DNA of 57,750 nt from Candidatus Bathyarchaeota archaeon (GTDB lineage Archaea; Thermoproteota; Bathyarchaeia; TCS64): NCBI GenBank assembly GCA_017883585.1, contig JADGNG010000081.1, positions 1-57,750 of the forward strand. The letters run 5' to 3'. Shown in pieces: positions 8,421 to 17,600 of this stretch. Positions within the stretch are counted from its first letter, which is position 1; every line of letters begins with the position of its first letter. The notes under the pieces are model-generated. The model worked only from the letters and a program-made list of their open reading frames with translations. It was not told the origin of the DNA and ran no database searches. The position numbers and the translations under genes were made by a program.

Positions 8421-9019
8421 GGTGATCCTCTAAAGCATGGCTAATCGGCGGGGATAAACTCTCGCCTTATGCATGCCCATAGAAAGTTGGGTCTGTCCAA
8501 AGTGTATCTACCTACGTCCAAAGTGTATCTCCTTTTGTCCAGGGTCCACGGAGTTCATTCCAGTCCACCGATTCCACTCAACTACACGGGGTGCGAGCTA
8601 GGCTAGTGGCAAGTGGAGCTAGTTGTTACACAGCGAAGTTGAGGTGGAGCCGGTGTACAAGATGAACTCGGTATGGTAGAGGTGGACCAATTGGATTCTG
8701 CGGACGAGATGGAGGTCCATGGACATTTGGAGGGTTCGTGGACGAAGTGAGGAAGAGAAAGAGATAACAGAGCCTACGCCTGGACGGGCGCCAACCCGAC
8801 TAGTAGCACTCGGTTACACTCATTTCACCCGGCCTATCGGGCAGTGTTGACTAAGAGATTTTGGATCAAAACGAGACCAAGGAGAAGCTTACCTTTCGGC
8901 GGAGGATCAGGGGCTCATGGGAGAGGAATTGGTAATTTGTCTCCAGCTAAAACTTTGAGTCGCAGTTATGTTACTGGTCTGGCGGAGAATGATCAAGAGG
9001 AACGTCAGAGGTTAGGCGA
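8421..9019. other. Gene-free interval of about 600 bases
   Basis: Upstream of the HtrA gene and downstream of the pyruvate-kinase C-domain gene. I see no credible gene. Forward frames are broken and the one longer frame (from 8844) runs into the opposite-strand gene at 9020. The left part holds the 21-bp tandem repeat at 8495-8541. One forward frame around 8640-8750 is rich in Trp and Arg codons but carries stops. This may be the wreck of a mobile element; I could not identify a transposase. Confidence 0.4.
8495..8541. repeat. 21-bp tandem repeat, 2.3 copies
   Basis: GTCCAAAGTGTATCT occurs at 8495-8509 and 8516-8530, and a third partial copy, GTCCA, starts at 8537. The period is exactly 21 bases (two helical turns). 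It lies 75-120 bases upstream of the HtrA start. Could be a regulator-binding array or the end of a degraded transposon. Confidence 0.7.
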
Positions 9020-9601
9020 TCACTGGGGCCTTTCCCAGACCCTCGGCTTACATACTATCTCCCTGATCCGCATATCGAAGAACCTGTGGGTGTTGCTGGG
9101 GAGAAGGACCACAGCGGTGTCCGCTCCCGTCCCGTTCCCGCCGAGGGAGATCACCTCCCTGTCGGTCCTGATCAGGCCCGCGTCGGCCGCCATGCAAGCG
9201 CACTCGCATGCCACCTTTACGCCGGCGCCGAAGAGGCGGAGGACATGCGCAATCACCTCGTCCACCTGTATGGCATTGAACTTCTTGTTGATCGCCCGGC
9301 CGAGGCCGCCGAAGCTGTGGCACGCGCGAATTATCTTACCGCCGTTGTCCTCGATGGCTTTCTTATACTCGGGCTTCATCCGGTCCTGATTAGGCTCAAC
9401 GTAACCGACCATCCCAGCGACTACCACTAGGTTGTAGCCCTTGAATACCTCGGCGGCGATCGCCCCCGTCTCACCTGTGTATGAGGCCACGATCACATCC
9501 CTGATGCCCAGCTGATCGGCACGCTTCTTCGCCTGGAGAATAGCCTCCCTGCTGTTCATCTTCCCCGGCTCGTTGAAGTAGACAGTCTCCACCTTAGACA
9601 T
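9020..9601 (-). CDS. Pyruvate kinase alpha/beta-domain (PK C-terminal-like) protein
   Basis: 193-residue stand-alone version of the pyruvate kinase C-terminal domain. Visible: the NSREAILQAKKRADQLGI opening, VIVASYTGETGAIAAEVF, VVVAGMVGYVEPN, and a tail with GAGVKVACECACMAADAGLI and ISLGGNGTGADTAVVL. Stand-alone archaeal proteins of this type have no proven enzyme activity; a role in sensing or binding a phosphorylated metabolite is inference. The ECACMAAD Cys pair is typical of this orphan group. Starts at ATG 9601, 60 bases past the end of the ATP synthase operon on the same strand, so read-through is possible. Confidence 0.75.
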   Translation of the reverse strand: MSKVETVYFNEPGKMNSREAILQAKKRADQLGIRDVIVASYTGETGAIAAEVFKGYNLVVVAGMVGYVEPNQDRMKPEYKKAIEDNGGKIIRACHSFGGLGRAINKKFNAIQVDEVIAHVLRLFGAGVKVACECACMAADAGLIRTDREVISLGGNGTGADTAVVLLPSNTHRFFDMRIREIVCKPRVWERPQ

Positions 9602-9662
9602 CGCATAAACCCAGAATCAACTGGGAGGTCACTGATTTATGGTTTGGGAAAAGAGTAGGGGT

Positions 9663-10691
9663 TTAGGAGACGTTGGGGACGACGAGGTATTTTAGGAACT
9701 CCTCACCCTGTAGCCCCTGCTCCTTCGCCCACGCTATGCCGACGAGGTCGTCCTTCTCAAGCTCACTGAAGACCAGGTAAGCCATGATCGTATTGAAGCC
9801 GAAGTCGTTCCCAGCTCGGGCCTCGTTCACAGTCTTGTGTACCTGGCGTCTCAGGTTGGTCCTGATGAGGGCGACGTCCCCCTCGTAGATAGGTGCGAGG
9901 ATGGTGCTGTATGGCTCCCCGAGGCTCTCCACGGAGTCGCGGAGGTCCGCCCCGTCCACGACTAGGTGAAGGACATCCTTTGATATCCCGTAGGTGGCGT
10001 CGAACATCTCCTCCGGTTTGAAGCCTTCCTCCTCCTTCGGGGCACGGCTCTGTTTAACCGCCACGAGGAAGTTCTCTATGTCCGCCTCGAGCTCCACGAT
10101 CTTGCTCACCATTCTCCTCTGGCTGCGTGGGAGCTTCCTGACGCTCCTGAGGATCGTGAGGCTGTAGAGGTGCTGCAGCTCGAGTTGGAGGGGCCAGATG
10201 GCGTCGTACTGCTTGTAGATGGGAAGCTTCTCGGCTATGGTGTTGTAGGCAGTGCCCTTTAGTAGCTCCAGGAGGGTGTCGATGTCGGCTGCCTCGGATA
10301 GAGCCTGGTAGCTCGGTGCCCTGTAGGGCATCATGGGGACGAGGTTCGCCTGAATCTCGACCGGAGTCGCCTCGCTGAACTTACCCCTCAGTATCCTATC
10401 GAGGTTCAAAGTCTCGAACCTCATGTAGTAGTAGGTCTGTAGGAGTTCCCCGATGTTGCTGGGGACGATGTCCACTACCTTCACGATGCGCTCGATAAAC
10501 TTGCGGTAGAAGACGCGCTCCAGGCTGACGCTCGGGTTCACGTCTGGCTCCAGTGTGACCTGCCCGTATGGCGTCTGAGCGATCTGCGACATGAACTCCT
10601 CGACGCTGTCCGTGGAGGCTAGGGTCCTCATCTGGTTGGAATCAAGTAGGTCGGCGATGAGAGCATGGCTCCTGACGACCGCGTAGGTCAT
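9663..10691 (-). CDS. atpC: A-type ATP synthase subunit C
   Basis: 342-residue central-stalk subunit C (the d-subunit family), linking the rotor axle to the membrane ring. Mostly helical. The opening (TYAVVRSHALIADLLDSNQM) and the repeated three-helix bundle pattern (YYYMRFETLNLDRILRGK, then RAPSYQALSEAADIDTLLELL) match the family at normal length. Last gene of the F-H-E-A-B-D-C operon, 11 bases after subunit D. Confidence 0.92.
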   Translation of the reverse strand: MTYAVVRSHALIADLLDSNQMRTLASTDSVEEFMSQIAQTPYGQVTLEPDVNPSVSLERVFYRKFIERIVKVVDIVPSNIGELLQTYYYMRFETLNLDRILRGKFSEATPVEIQANLVPMMPYRAPSYQALSEAADIDTLLELLKGTAYNTIAEKLPIYKQYDAIWPLQLELQHLYSLTILRSVRKLPRSQRRMVSKIVELEADIENFLVAVKQSRAPKEEEGFKPEEMFDATYGISKDVLHLVVDGADLRDSVESLGEPYSTILAPIYEGDVALIRTNLRRQVHKTVNEARAGNDFGFNTIMAYLVFSELEKDDLVGIAWAKEQGLQGEEFLKYLVVPNVS

Positions 10692-10702
10692 CGAACCCGT
10701 CT

Positions 10703-11320
10703 TTACCTTTCCGATGCCAACGCACCCCCAATCAGCTTGATTCGGACGAGGTCCTCCATCTGCTCCTCGTCTAACTTGTCCTGAATGAATTTGATGACCG
10801 CCTTCATGTCGGGTATGACAGTGTTCTCGAGGGCGTTCACCTTCCTATTGGTCCTACCGAGCTCGTCGGCGATGCGCTCAACCCTGCTCTCGAACTCGGC
10901 GAGCCTAATGATCTCCTCAAGTATCGAGAAGACCTTGTCAGAAGCGTAGCTGAGGGTGATGTCTAGCTCACCCTCAACCTTGGGCTTGTTCAGTATCTTG
11001 ATGTAGGGATACTGAACCCCCATCGTGCTCTTCGGCAGCAGGTCGATGTCGAGTGTGCTGCGTATGCTGTCGGCCTGGCTCTCCACCTCCGTGGGGCCGA
11101 GGCTCAGATAAGCTGCCTGGACAGCCTTATAGGCCTCCCCGAGGCTCTCGAGTAGCAACCTCCGCCTCCCCCTGAGTACCTCGATGGACTCGCTGAGCTC
11201 CTTGGCGAGGTGGTCCCTCTTGAGTTTGAGGAACTCGGTGCCCCGCTCAATGAAGATGATGCGGCTCTGCATCTCCATGAGGTAGCCCTTTGTGGGCCGG
11301 ACTCCGCTAGTGGAAGACAA
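10703..11320 (-). CDS. atpD: A-type ATP synthase subunit D
   Basis: 205-residue central rotor axle. Two long helices form the coiled coil: residues about 10-75 (RTEF-type opening, FLKLKRDHLAKELSES) and about 130-185 (VERIADELGRTNRKVNALEN, the family signature). Normal length. Two bases separate it from the stop of subunit B. Confidence 0.94.
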   Translation of the reverse strand: MSSTSGVRPTKGYLMEMQSRIIFIERGTEFLKLKRDHLAKELSESIEVLRGRRRLLLESLGEAYKAVQAAYLSLGPTEVESQADSIRSTLDIDLLPKSTMGVQYPYIKILNKPKVEGELDITLSYASDKVFSILEEIIRLAEFESRVERIADELGRTNRKVNALENTVIPDMKAVIKFIQDKLDEEQMEDLVRIKLIGGALASER

Positions 11321-11322
11321 GG

Positions 11323-12720
11323 CTAGCTCTCTCTCTTACGGTACTTCGGGTGGTACTCCTTGATGTAGGACTCGCGGATCCTGATGAGGTTCTCCTCTGG
11401 CAGCATGGCGAGTAGGTCCCACGCCAGGTCGAGGGTCTGTTCGATGGTCCTATTCTCGTAGCGGCCCTGGTTTACGAACTTGGTCTCGAAGGCGTTGGCG
11501 AACTCGAGCCATTTGCGCTCGCGGTCGCTGAGTCCGACGGTTCCGACGATGCGGACGAGGCCGCGTGCGCGTGTGCCCTCGGCGTATGCCATGTAGAGTT
11601 GGTTTGAGACGTCCTGGTGGTCCTTGCGGGTCGTCTTTGCGCCGATTCCGTCCTTCATGAGCCTACTGAGGCTGGGGAGGACGTTCATGGCGGGGTAGAG
11701 TCCCTTTAGGGAGAGCTCGCGTTGGATGAGGAGCTGCCCCTCCGTGATGTAGCCCGTGAGGTCTGGCACTGGGTGGGTGATGTCACCGGCTGGCATGGAG
11801 AGAATGGGCATCAGCGTGACCGAGCCCTGTTTCCCAGTAATTATTCCTGCGCGCTCGTAGATGGTAGCGAGGTCGCTATATAGGTAGCCGGGGTAGCCCT
11901 TCCTCGTCGGGATCTCCTCCCTTGCGATGCTGATGCTGCGCAGCGCCTCTGCGTAGTTCGTCATGTCAGTGAGGATGGTTAGGACGTGCATACCCATGTC
12001 GAAGGCGAGGTACTCGGCGATCGTCTGGGCAATGCGTGGGGTAATCATGCGCTCGATTGGCGGGTCGTCAGCGAGGTTTAGGACCAGTACGCTCTTATTG
12101 AGTGCGCCCGTCTCCTCGAACTCCTTGCGGAAGAAGTCGGCCTCCTCGTTCTTGATGCCCATTGCACCGAAGACGATGGCGAAGTCGCTCTCCTTCCCAG
12201 GGATCGTCGCCTGACGAGCGATCTGGGCCGCCAGCATGTTGTGGTGGAGGCCTGACTCGCTGAAGATGGGTAGCTTCTGACCCCTGACTAGACTGTTCAT
12301 GCCGTCGATGGCGCTCATCCCGGTCTGGACGAAGTCGCTTGGGACGGCGCGTGCAGCGGGGTTGATGGTTCCGCCGTTTACGTCTCGTACGTCGTCGCTG
12401 AGGGGCGCAGGCATGCCGTCGCGTGGCACGAAGCTGCCGCTGAAGACTCTGCCGATTAGATCGTTGGTGACTGGGATCTTCTGCGTCTCGCCGGTGAACC
12501 TGACACCGACGTTGAGGTCCATGCCAGAGGTGTTTCCGAAGCACTGGACCATGGCCCAGTCCTTGGATACCTCGAGGACACTTCCTGAGACCTCGTAGCC
12601 GGAGTCGGTGCGTATGCGGACGATCTCGTTATAGCTTATGCCCTGAACGTTCTCGACGAAGAGGATTGGTCCGTGAATCTCCTTAACTGTCTTGTAGACT
12701 AGTCCTGCTTGTTCTGCCAT
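11323..12720 (-). CDS. atpB: A-type ATP synthase subunit B
   Basis: 465-residue non-catalytic nucleotide-binding subunit alternating with A in the A1 head. Visible: the N-terminal beta-barrel (to about 75), the degenerate P-loop region ([17 protein letters not shown]), [35 protein letters not shown] and the [11 protein letters not shown] motif. All standard for the family. One base separates it from the stop of subunit A. Confidence 0.96.
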   Translation of the reverse strand: MAEQAGLVYKTVKEIHGPILFVENVQGISYNEIVRIRTDSGYEVSGSVLEVSKDWAMVQCFGNTSGMDLNVGVRFTGETQKIPVTNDLIGRVFSGSFVPRDGMPAPLSDDVRDVNGGTINPAARAVPSDFVQTGMSAIDGMNSLVRGQKLPIFSESGLHHNMLAAQIARQATIPGKESDFAIVFGAMGIKNEEADFFRKEFEETGALNKSVLVLNLADDPPIERMITPRIAQTIAEYLAFDMGMHVLTILTDMTNYAEALRSISIAREEIPTRKGYPGYLYSDLATIYERAGIITGKQGSVTLMPILSMPAGDITHPVPDLTGYITEGQLLIQRELSLKGLYPAMNVLPSLSRLMKDGIGAKTTRKDHQDVSNQLYMAYAEGTRARGLVRIVGTVGLSDRERKWLEFANAFETKFVNQGRYENRTIEQTLDLAWDLLAMLPEENLIRIRESYIKEYHPKYRKRES

Positions 12721-12721
12721 C

Positions 12722-14482
12722 TTAGCTCACCCCGTAGGTCTTGGCGAGTTCGCCGACCTGCTTAACCATCTCCTGCTTTGCGAGGTCTATGGGTTCCGTG
12801 CCTTTGCGCTCCTTGAGCCTCATGATCTCGGTGACTATGGGTAGTTCGCGCACCTTCTCGATGGGGACGCTCTGCTTGACAAGCCCCTCGACCATCTGGT
12901 TGAAATCGACGATGATACGCAGGAGTTTTGTCTGCTTCTCGGCGTCGCAGTAGGTGTCGATCTCGTGGTACGCCGCCTGTACGAGGAAGCCTTCACGGAG
13001 TAGCTCTGCGATGAGCAGGACTAGGCGTTGGTCGTCTGGGAGGCTCTTCTCACCGATGATGCGGGCGGTCTCCTCGATCTCCGCCGCCTCCTCTAGTATG
13101 CTCATTGCCTTGGCGCGGTTGCTGAGCCAGTCCTTGTCGTACTGGCTCCACCACTCCGAGGAGATTTCGAGGTAGCGTGTGAAGCTCCTAAGCCAGTTGA
13201 TGGCTGGGAAGTGGCGACGCTGGGCGAGACTGCTGTCGAGCGCCCAGAACGTCCCGATGAAGCGGAGAGTGTACGTGGTGACTGGCTCGCTGAAGTCTCC
13301 GCCCGGAGGAGAGACTGCACCTAGCATCGTGACGCTACCTATGCGTTCCTGAGAGCCAAGGACTACTGCGCGTCCCGCGCGCTCGTAGAGCTCTGCGATC
13401 CTGTCCGGTAGGTAGGCTGGGAAGCCCGCCTCTGCGGGGATCTCCCCGAGGCGACCGGAGATGTCACGGAGCGCCTCGGCCCACCTCGATGTGGAGTCGG
13501 CCATTACGGCCACGTCGTAGCCCATGTCGCGGAAGTACTCGCCTAGTGTGGTGCCCATGTAGATTGAGGCTTCTCGGGCTGAGACTGGCATGTTGCTGAC
13601 GTTTGCAACGATGATGGTCCTCTCGATGAGGTTGCGCCCGCTCCTCGGGTCCTTGATATAGGGGAAGTGGGCGACCACGTCCGCCATCTCGTTTCCACGC
13701 TCACCGCAGCCGATGAGTATGATGATGTCCGCGTCGCTCCACTTACTGATCTGCTGGAGTGTGACGGTCTTCCCGGTTCCGAACCCGCCGGGGATGGCGG
13801 CCGCGCCGCCCTTGGCGCATGGGAAGAACGTGTCGATGACGCGCTGGCCCGTGATCAGGGGTACGCTGAGTGGGAGCCTCTGCTTGACTGGCCTGGGTCT
13901 GCGAACGGGCCATTTTTGCATGAGCTTGAGTTCCTTGACCCCCTCGGGGGTCTCCAGTTCGCCGACGGTTTCCTCGACGGTGAACCCACCCTTGTGAATG
14001 CTCTTGATGGTACCGCCCATGTTGGGGGGGACCATGATCTTGTGGACGAAGCTTTCCGTCTCCTGGACGGTGCCTATGAAGTCGCCGGGGCCGACCTTGT
14101 CGCCTTTCTTGACGGTTGGGACGAACTCCCATTTCTTCTTCCTGTCGAGTGGCGGGACGCTGGTTCCCCTGCTAACGAATGGGCCGGTCCTATTCCATAG
14201 CTCGGTCTCGCTGCGCTCGACGCCGTCCATGATGGCGCCCATGATGCCTGGGCCGAGTTCCGCCATGAGCGGCTCGCCGGTATCGTTTACAGGCTCGCCG
14301 GGTCGGATGCCGTCTGTGATCTCGTAGCATTGGCAGAAGGCGGTATGCCCGTCGAGGCGGACGATCTCTCCCATGAGCTTGAGGTTACCGACCTCGACTA
14401 GGTCACCGATCTTCGGCGCCTCTGTGAATGTCGCCCTTATGAGTGAGCCGTTGATGCGGTCGATTGTGCCTATTATTCCCAT
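12722..14482 (-). CDS. atpA: A-type ATP synthase catalytic subunit A
   Basis: 586-residue catalytic subunit. The Walker A motif GGFGTGKT is near residue 235, the conserved catalytic Glu lies in GCGERGNEM, and the Walker B region reads [20 protein letters not shown]. The non-homologous insert typical of archaeal/vacuolar A subunits lies at about 110-190. No intein interrupts the P-loop, a common insertion site in archaea. Two bases separate it from subunit E. Confidence 0.97.
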   Translation of the reverse strand: MGIIGTIDRINGSLIRATFTEAPKIGDLVEVGNLKLMGEIVRLDGHTAFCQCYEITDGIRPGEPVNDTGEPLMAELGPGIMGAIMDGVERSETELWNRTGPFVSRGTSVPPLDRKKKWEFVPTVKKGDKVGPGDFIGTVQETESFVHKIMVPPNMGGTIKSIHKGGFTVEETVGELETPEGVKELKLMQKWPVRRPRPVKQRLPLSVPLITGQRVIDTFFPCAKGGAAAIPGGFGTGKTVTLQQISKWSDADIIILIGCGERGNEMADVVAHFPYIKDPRSGRNLIERTIIVANVSNMPVSAREASIYMGTTLGEYFRDMGYDVAVMADSTSRWAEALRDISGRLGEIPAEAGFPAYLPDRIAELYERAGRAVVLGSQERIGSVTMLGAVSPPGGDFSEPVTTYTLRFIGTFWALDSSLAQRRHFPAINWLRSFTRYLEISSEWWSQYDKDWLSNRAKAMSILEEAAEIEETARIIGEKSLPDDQRLVLLIAELLREGFLVQAAYHEIDTYCDAEKQTKLLRIIVDFNQMVEGLVKQSVPIEKVRELPIVTEIMRLKERKGTEPIDLAKQEMVKQVGELAKTYGVS

Positions 14483-14484
14483 TC

Positions 14485-15126
14485 TTACTCGGCCTCCATT
14501 AGCTTCGCGAGGGTGACGTTGAGCTTGGCGCGCGCTCTCATGATCCTGCCCTCGAACGTGTTGTGGTACACCTTCCTGCCCGCGATGTTCTTGAGGACGA
14601 CTCCCCCGATCGTCGCGATGGGGGTGTCGTCGAATGCGATGCTCACCTTAGAGCCGACGAGCTTTGAAACGTCGGCCTCGAGCTTCTTGTGTACCTTCTT
14701 TAAGTCAGCTAGGTCGGCGTCGTTGGCGGAGAGAATGAACTCCTCGCCACCGATGGCTTTCGCGGCCTCGGCGACCAGCTTAATGAGTGCCTCGTGGTAC
14801 ACCTTCTTGTCCGAGGAGTACTCCTTGAGCTTCTTCTCGGCCTCGCCGTAGATCTGCTGGAGCGTCTCGTCGCGGGCGATCATTAGTTGCTTCCTGCTAT
14901 CGAGCTCGACTCCGCCAACTATCCTATCGCGTACGCCACGTAGGACGCTGGCGACTATGTTGAGTATCTGGCGGTCGGTCTCGGATTTGATGCGCTGTGC
15001 CTCCTTCTCTGCGGCCTCGAGCATCGCCTTGGCGTCGATGTCTGCCTTGGCAATCATCTCGTCTCGCTGCGCCATGGTGCGCTCTATTAGCCTCGTCTCG
15101 AGGTCTAGGCTGCTCTGCTGACTCAT
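14485..15126 (-). CDS. atpE: A-type ATP synthase subunit E
   Basis: 213-residue peripheral-stalk subunit. A long Ala/Glu/Lys helix (about 15-105) is followed by a globular C-terminal domain (GVVLKNIAGRKVYHNTFEGR) that clamps the top of the A1 head. It overlaps the end of subunit H by four bases. Confidence 0.92.
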   Translation of the reverse strand: MSQQSSLDLETRLIERTMAQRDEMIAKADIDAKAMLEAAEKEAQRIKSETDRQILNIVASVLRGVRDRIVGGVELDSRKQLMIARDETLQQIYGEAEKKLKEYSSDKKVYHEALIKLVAEAAKAIGGEEFILSANDADLADLKKVHKKLEADVSKLVGSKVSIAFDDTPIATIGGVVLKNIAGRKVYHNTFEGRIMRARAKLNVTLAKLMEAE

Positions 15127-15452
15127 GGGAGAACCTCCTTTACGACGAGGTCGACGCTGCTGTCCCTCTTCTTCTTGGGGATCTTCTTGATCGCCTCGAT
15201 CTTCTGTAAATATTGGGCCTTGATCTTCTCAGACTCAACCTTGGCGCGGTTCTCCTCGGCCTTTACTAGGTCGTCTATTCCAGCGCCGCGCTGGGCCTTG
15301 GACTTCTTCTCCTCAGCATCCGAGCGGGCCTTGTTGACCATCTCGTCGGAGCGGCGCTTAGCGTCCCCGAGCTTCTGCTGGGACTCCCTCTCTGCCTCCT
15401 CGAGGATAGTTTGGAGCCGTTTGCCGACCGATAGGACCTTTTTGACTTCCAT
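15123..15452 (-). CDS. atpH: A-type ATP synthase subunit H (peripheral stalk coiled coil)
   Basis: 109 residues, almost wholly one charged helix (ILEEAERESQQKLGDAKRR onwards), the partner of E in the peripheral stalk. Overlaps E and lies three bases after F. The length is normal for archaeal H. The ORF below H is E, not the K proteolipid found in many other archaeal operons. Confidence 0.85.
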   Translation of the reverse strand: MEVKKVLSVGKRLQTILEEAERESQQKLGDAKRRSDEMVNKARSDAEEKKSKAQRGAGIDDLVKAEENRAKVESEKIKAQYLQKIEAIKKIPKKKRDSSVDLVVKEVLP

Positions 15453-15455
15453 TCA

Positions 15456-15773
15456 TCACAACTCCAGCTTTGTTCCGATAGCAAGCGATATGACTGCCTG
15501 TAGCTCCTGCATCCTGTCGCCTGTCTGCATGGTGAAGTCTGGCACCAGTGCGAAGACGGGCGATATAGCGCCCCTCTTTAGGACCTGCTCCCTTACGGGT
15601 AGGGTCTCCGCAGCGAACCTCTCGGGGAAGATTATAAGTTTGTACTTCTTCTCGTCCACGAGTCGGCTCAGCGTCTGGGCGACCTCCTCGCCAGTGACGC
15701 AGTTGTAACCCTCTGCCCCGATTAGCTGGAAGCAGGTGATGAAGGATGAGGGCCCGATGACAGCGACGCTCAT
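15456..15773 (-). CDS. atpF: A-type ATP synthase subunit F
   Basis: 105-residue regulatory rotor subunit. Rossmann-like alpha/beta fold with the family signatures GPSSFITCFQLIGAEGY, YKLIIFPERFA and VFALVPDF. First gene of the operon. ATG at 15773 lies about 25-37 bases below a TATA-like box, so the transcript is probably leaderless. Confidence 0.93.
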   Translation of the reverse strand: MSVAVIGPSSFITCFQLIGAEGYNCVTGEEVAQTLSRLVDEKKYKLIIFPERFAAETLPVREQVLKRGAISPVFALVPDFTMQTGDRMQELQAVISLAIGTKLEL

Positions 15774-15797
15774 TTCCTAATTGCAGACCCTGCTTAC

Positions 15798-15810
15798 ATT
15801 AAAAAAACTT
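15798..15810 (-). promoter_or_regulatory. TATA-like box of the ATP synthase operon
   Basis: Reverse-strand AAGTTTTTTTAAT, 25-37 bases before ATG 15773. No other box is visible in the 317-base gap to the complex I operon. Confidence 0.5.
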
Positions 15811-16070
15811 ATGTAATGGGCGGGTTTGGCGGAGTGTTTTAGGGGTGTCTGGGGGTGCTTGTTTGCTCGCCCGTGTATGGGCGGGGGAGGAGGTGCCTTC
15901 GCCGCTGCGGTGATCCTGAATATTCTAACCGATTTACCGAGACGGGCCATTTTTCCATTTTGTTTAGCGTCGAATATCGAAAAACCGACCCACACCCCAT
16001 ACTCGCCTAAGGTCTTATTCATTGATTTTCGATGCGGTTGGTGGCAAGGTAATCTCTATTATGTGAAATG
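15811..16070. other. Interval between the complex I-like operon and the ATP synthase operon
   Basis: About 260 bases without a credible gene. The right half is AT-rich, the left half GC-rich (CGCCCG and GGGCGG words near 15878-15893 can pair). I see no missing ATPase subunit (I or K) here on either strand. Confidence 0.4.
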
Positions 16071-16090
16071 GAAAAAATGGCCTAGTGGCC
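16071..16090 (-). terminator. Hairpin plus T-run after the last complex I-like gene
   Basis: Directly after the stop of the nuoM gene the reverse strand reads GGCC-ACTA-GGCC followed by ATTTTTTCC. The short GC stem and T-run fit a transcript end for the long operon. Confidence 0.45.
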
Positions 16091-17596
16091 CTACGGCAAG
16101 AATGTGGCGAAGAATGGGGATAGGTAGTTGGTTATCAGCGTCGGCCAGATGCCGAGCACGATGACCAGCACCGCGAAAACGACGACCGGTAGCAGCATCG
16201 TCAGAGGCGCCTCCTTCACATGCTTCAGGTGCTCGGGGAGGGGCCCGTAGAAGACCCTGCGAACCGTCCACATGCCGTAGCCGATCGTGAGGACGGTCAT
16301 GACTATCCCGATCACCGCGGCCCACACCTGTCCGGCGGGGGCAAGCTGGTTGCCGAAGACTCCGGAGAAGATGAAGAACTTGCTCATGAAGCCCATCGTC
16401 GGGGGGACGCCGCCTATCGTGAGGAAGCCTATGATGGCCATCACGGCCGTCCAAGGCATCCTGTCTGCGAGTCCACCCATCTTCTTTATACTCCTCGTCC
16501 CCGTCTGGCTGATGAGTATGCCCGCAACGAGGAAGAGAATGGCCTTGCCAAAGCCGTGTGCCACGTACTGGTAGATTGCACCGACCTCACCGTTGGGAGT
16601 GACACTCGCTAGGCCGAGGAAGATGTAGCCCATCTGGCTTATGCTGCTGTAGGCGAGGAAGCGCTTGATATCGTCCTGCGTCAGGGCCATAAGGCCGCCG
16701 TATATCATCGTGACCAGCGCCCAGAGTGTGAAGACCCAGCTGAAGGTCTGGAAGACTGGCGTCATGGGTATGATGACGAGGCGTAGGGCCGCGTAGGCGC
16801 CTATACCGATCATGGCGGGGCTAAGCAAGGCGGAGATTGGGGTTGGTGCCTCGGCGTGAGCGAAGGGCAGCCATGTGTGCAGGCCAAAGACCGCCATCTT
16901 GGTGAAGAAGGCAAAGAGCATCGCGCCTGCTATCCACGCGGCGTTGCTGACGCCCACGAGCCTCGTGAGGCTGCTTATCTCGAAGCTGCCCGTGATGGTG
17001 TAGGCGGCGAGTATCCCCGCGAGGAGGATTACGGCGCTGACGTTCGTCCACATGAAGTAGATCATGCCGATCTTCTCCCTGTCGCCGTATCCGTAGTTGT
17101 TGATGAGCAGCCATGATGGGATGAGCATAAGCTCGTAGAAGAGGTAGAACTGGATGAGGTTGGTCGACATTATCGTGCCGAGCATTCCGACTGCATAGAG
17201 TAGGTAGAGTGCGAAGTAGCTGGCGTATGCCTCTGGACCCTTCTTCTCGTTGGTCTCGTGCTCCCACTCGTGGAACCTGTGCTCCATATAGGGCATGCTG
17301 TAGACCGTTATGGCGAGACATAGGATGTTTATCGTGAGCAGCACCCAGATGCTCAGCCCGTCGGCTAGCAGTGTGAAGCTGAGACCCGCCTGCGGAGCCC
17401 ATGTGTAGACCTCCTTGTAGGCGCTGCCGTCGCTGATCCCGAGCGCGACCCCGACTAGGAGCGCGAGCGAGACTAGGAGCGAGGCGGCGACGAACCAGCC
17501 AATGTTCTTGCCGGTCGACCTGCCCGCGAAGTACGCGATGGCGACTGCAGCAAGTGGCACCACGAGCGATAACAGTAGACTATATTGCATTACCAT
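16091..17596 (-). CDS. nuoM: Antiporter-like membrane subunit M (NuoM/FpoM)
   Basis: 501 residues with about 14 membrane helices, one of three proton-pump modules. NuoM signatures: LFYELMLIPSWLL (the TM5 Glu) and FTKMAVFGLHTWLPFAHAEA (the TM7 Lys). A half-channel follows at QDDIKRFLAYSSISQMGYIF. The key ion-path residues are kept, so it should pump. Last gene of the operon, four bases after L. Confidence 0.93.
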   Translation of the reverse strand: MVMQYSLLLSLVVPLAAVAIAYFAGRSTGKNIGWFVAASLLVSLALLVGVALGISDGSAYKEVYTWAPQAGLSFTLLADGLSIWVLLTINILCLAITVYSMPYMEHRFHEWEHETNEKKGPEAYASYFALYLLYAVGMLGTIMSTNLIQFYLFYELMLIPSWLLINNYGYGDREKIGMIYFMWTNVSAVILLAGILAAYTITGSFEISSLTRLVGVSNAAWIAGAMLFAFFTKMAVFGLHTWLPFAHAEAPTPISALLSPAMIGIGAYAALRLVIIPMTPVFQTFSWVFTLWALVTMIYGGLMALTQDDIKRFLAYSSISQMGYIFLGLASVTPNGEVGAIYQYVAHGFGKAILFLVAGILISQTGTRSIKKMGGLADRMPWTAVMAIIGFLTIGGVPPTMGFMSKFFIFSGVFGNQLAPAGQVWAAVIGIVMTVLTIGYGMWTVRRVFYGPLPEHLKHVKEAPLTMLLPVVVFAVLVIVLGIWPTLITNYLSPFFATFLP

Positions 17597-17600
17597 GTCA

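Noticed and set aside
8844..9389. Forward 181-codon ORF
   Set aside because: Its second half lies opposite the pyruvate-kinase C-domain gene and the first half has no family-like sequence; a shadow frame.
12095..12544. Several long ORFs antisense or out of frame inside the ATP synthase and complex I genes
   Set aside because: Arg/His/Pro-rich shadow frames of GC-rich genes with no family features.
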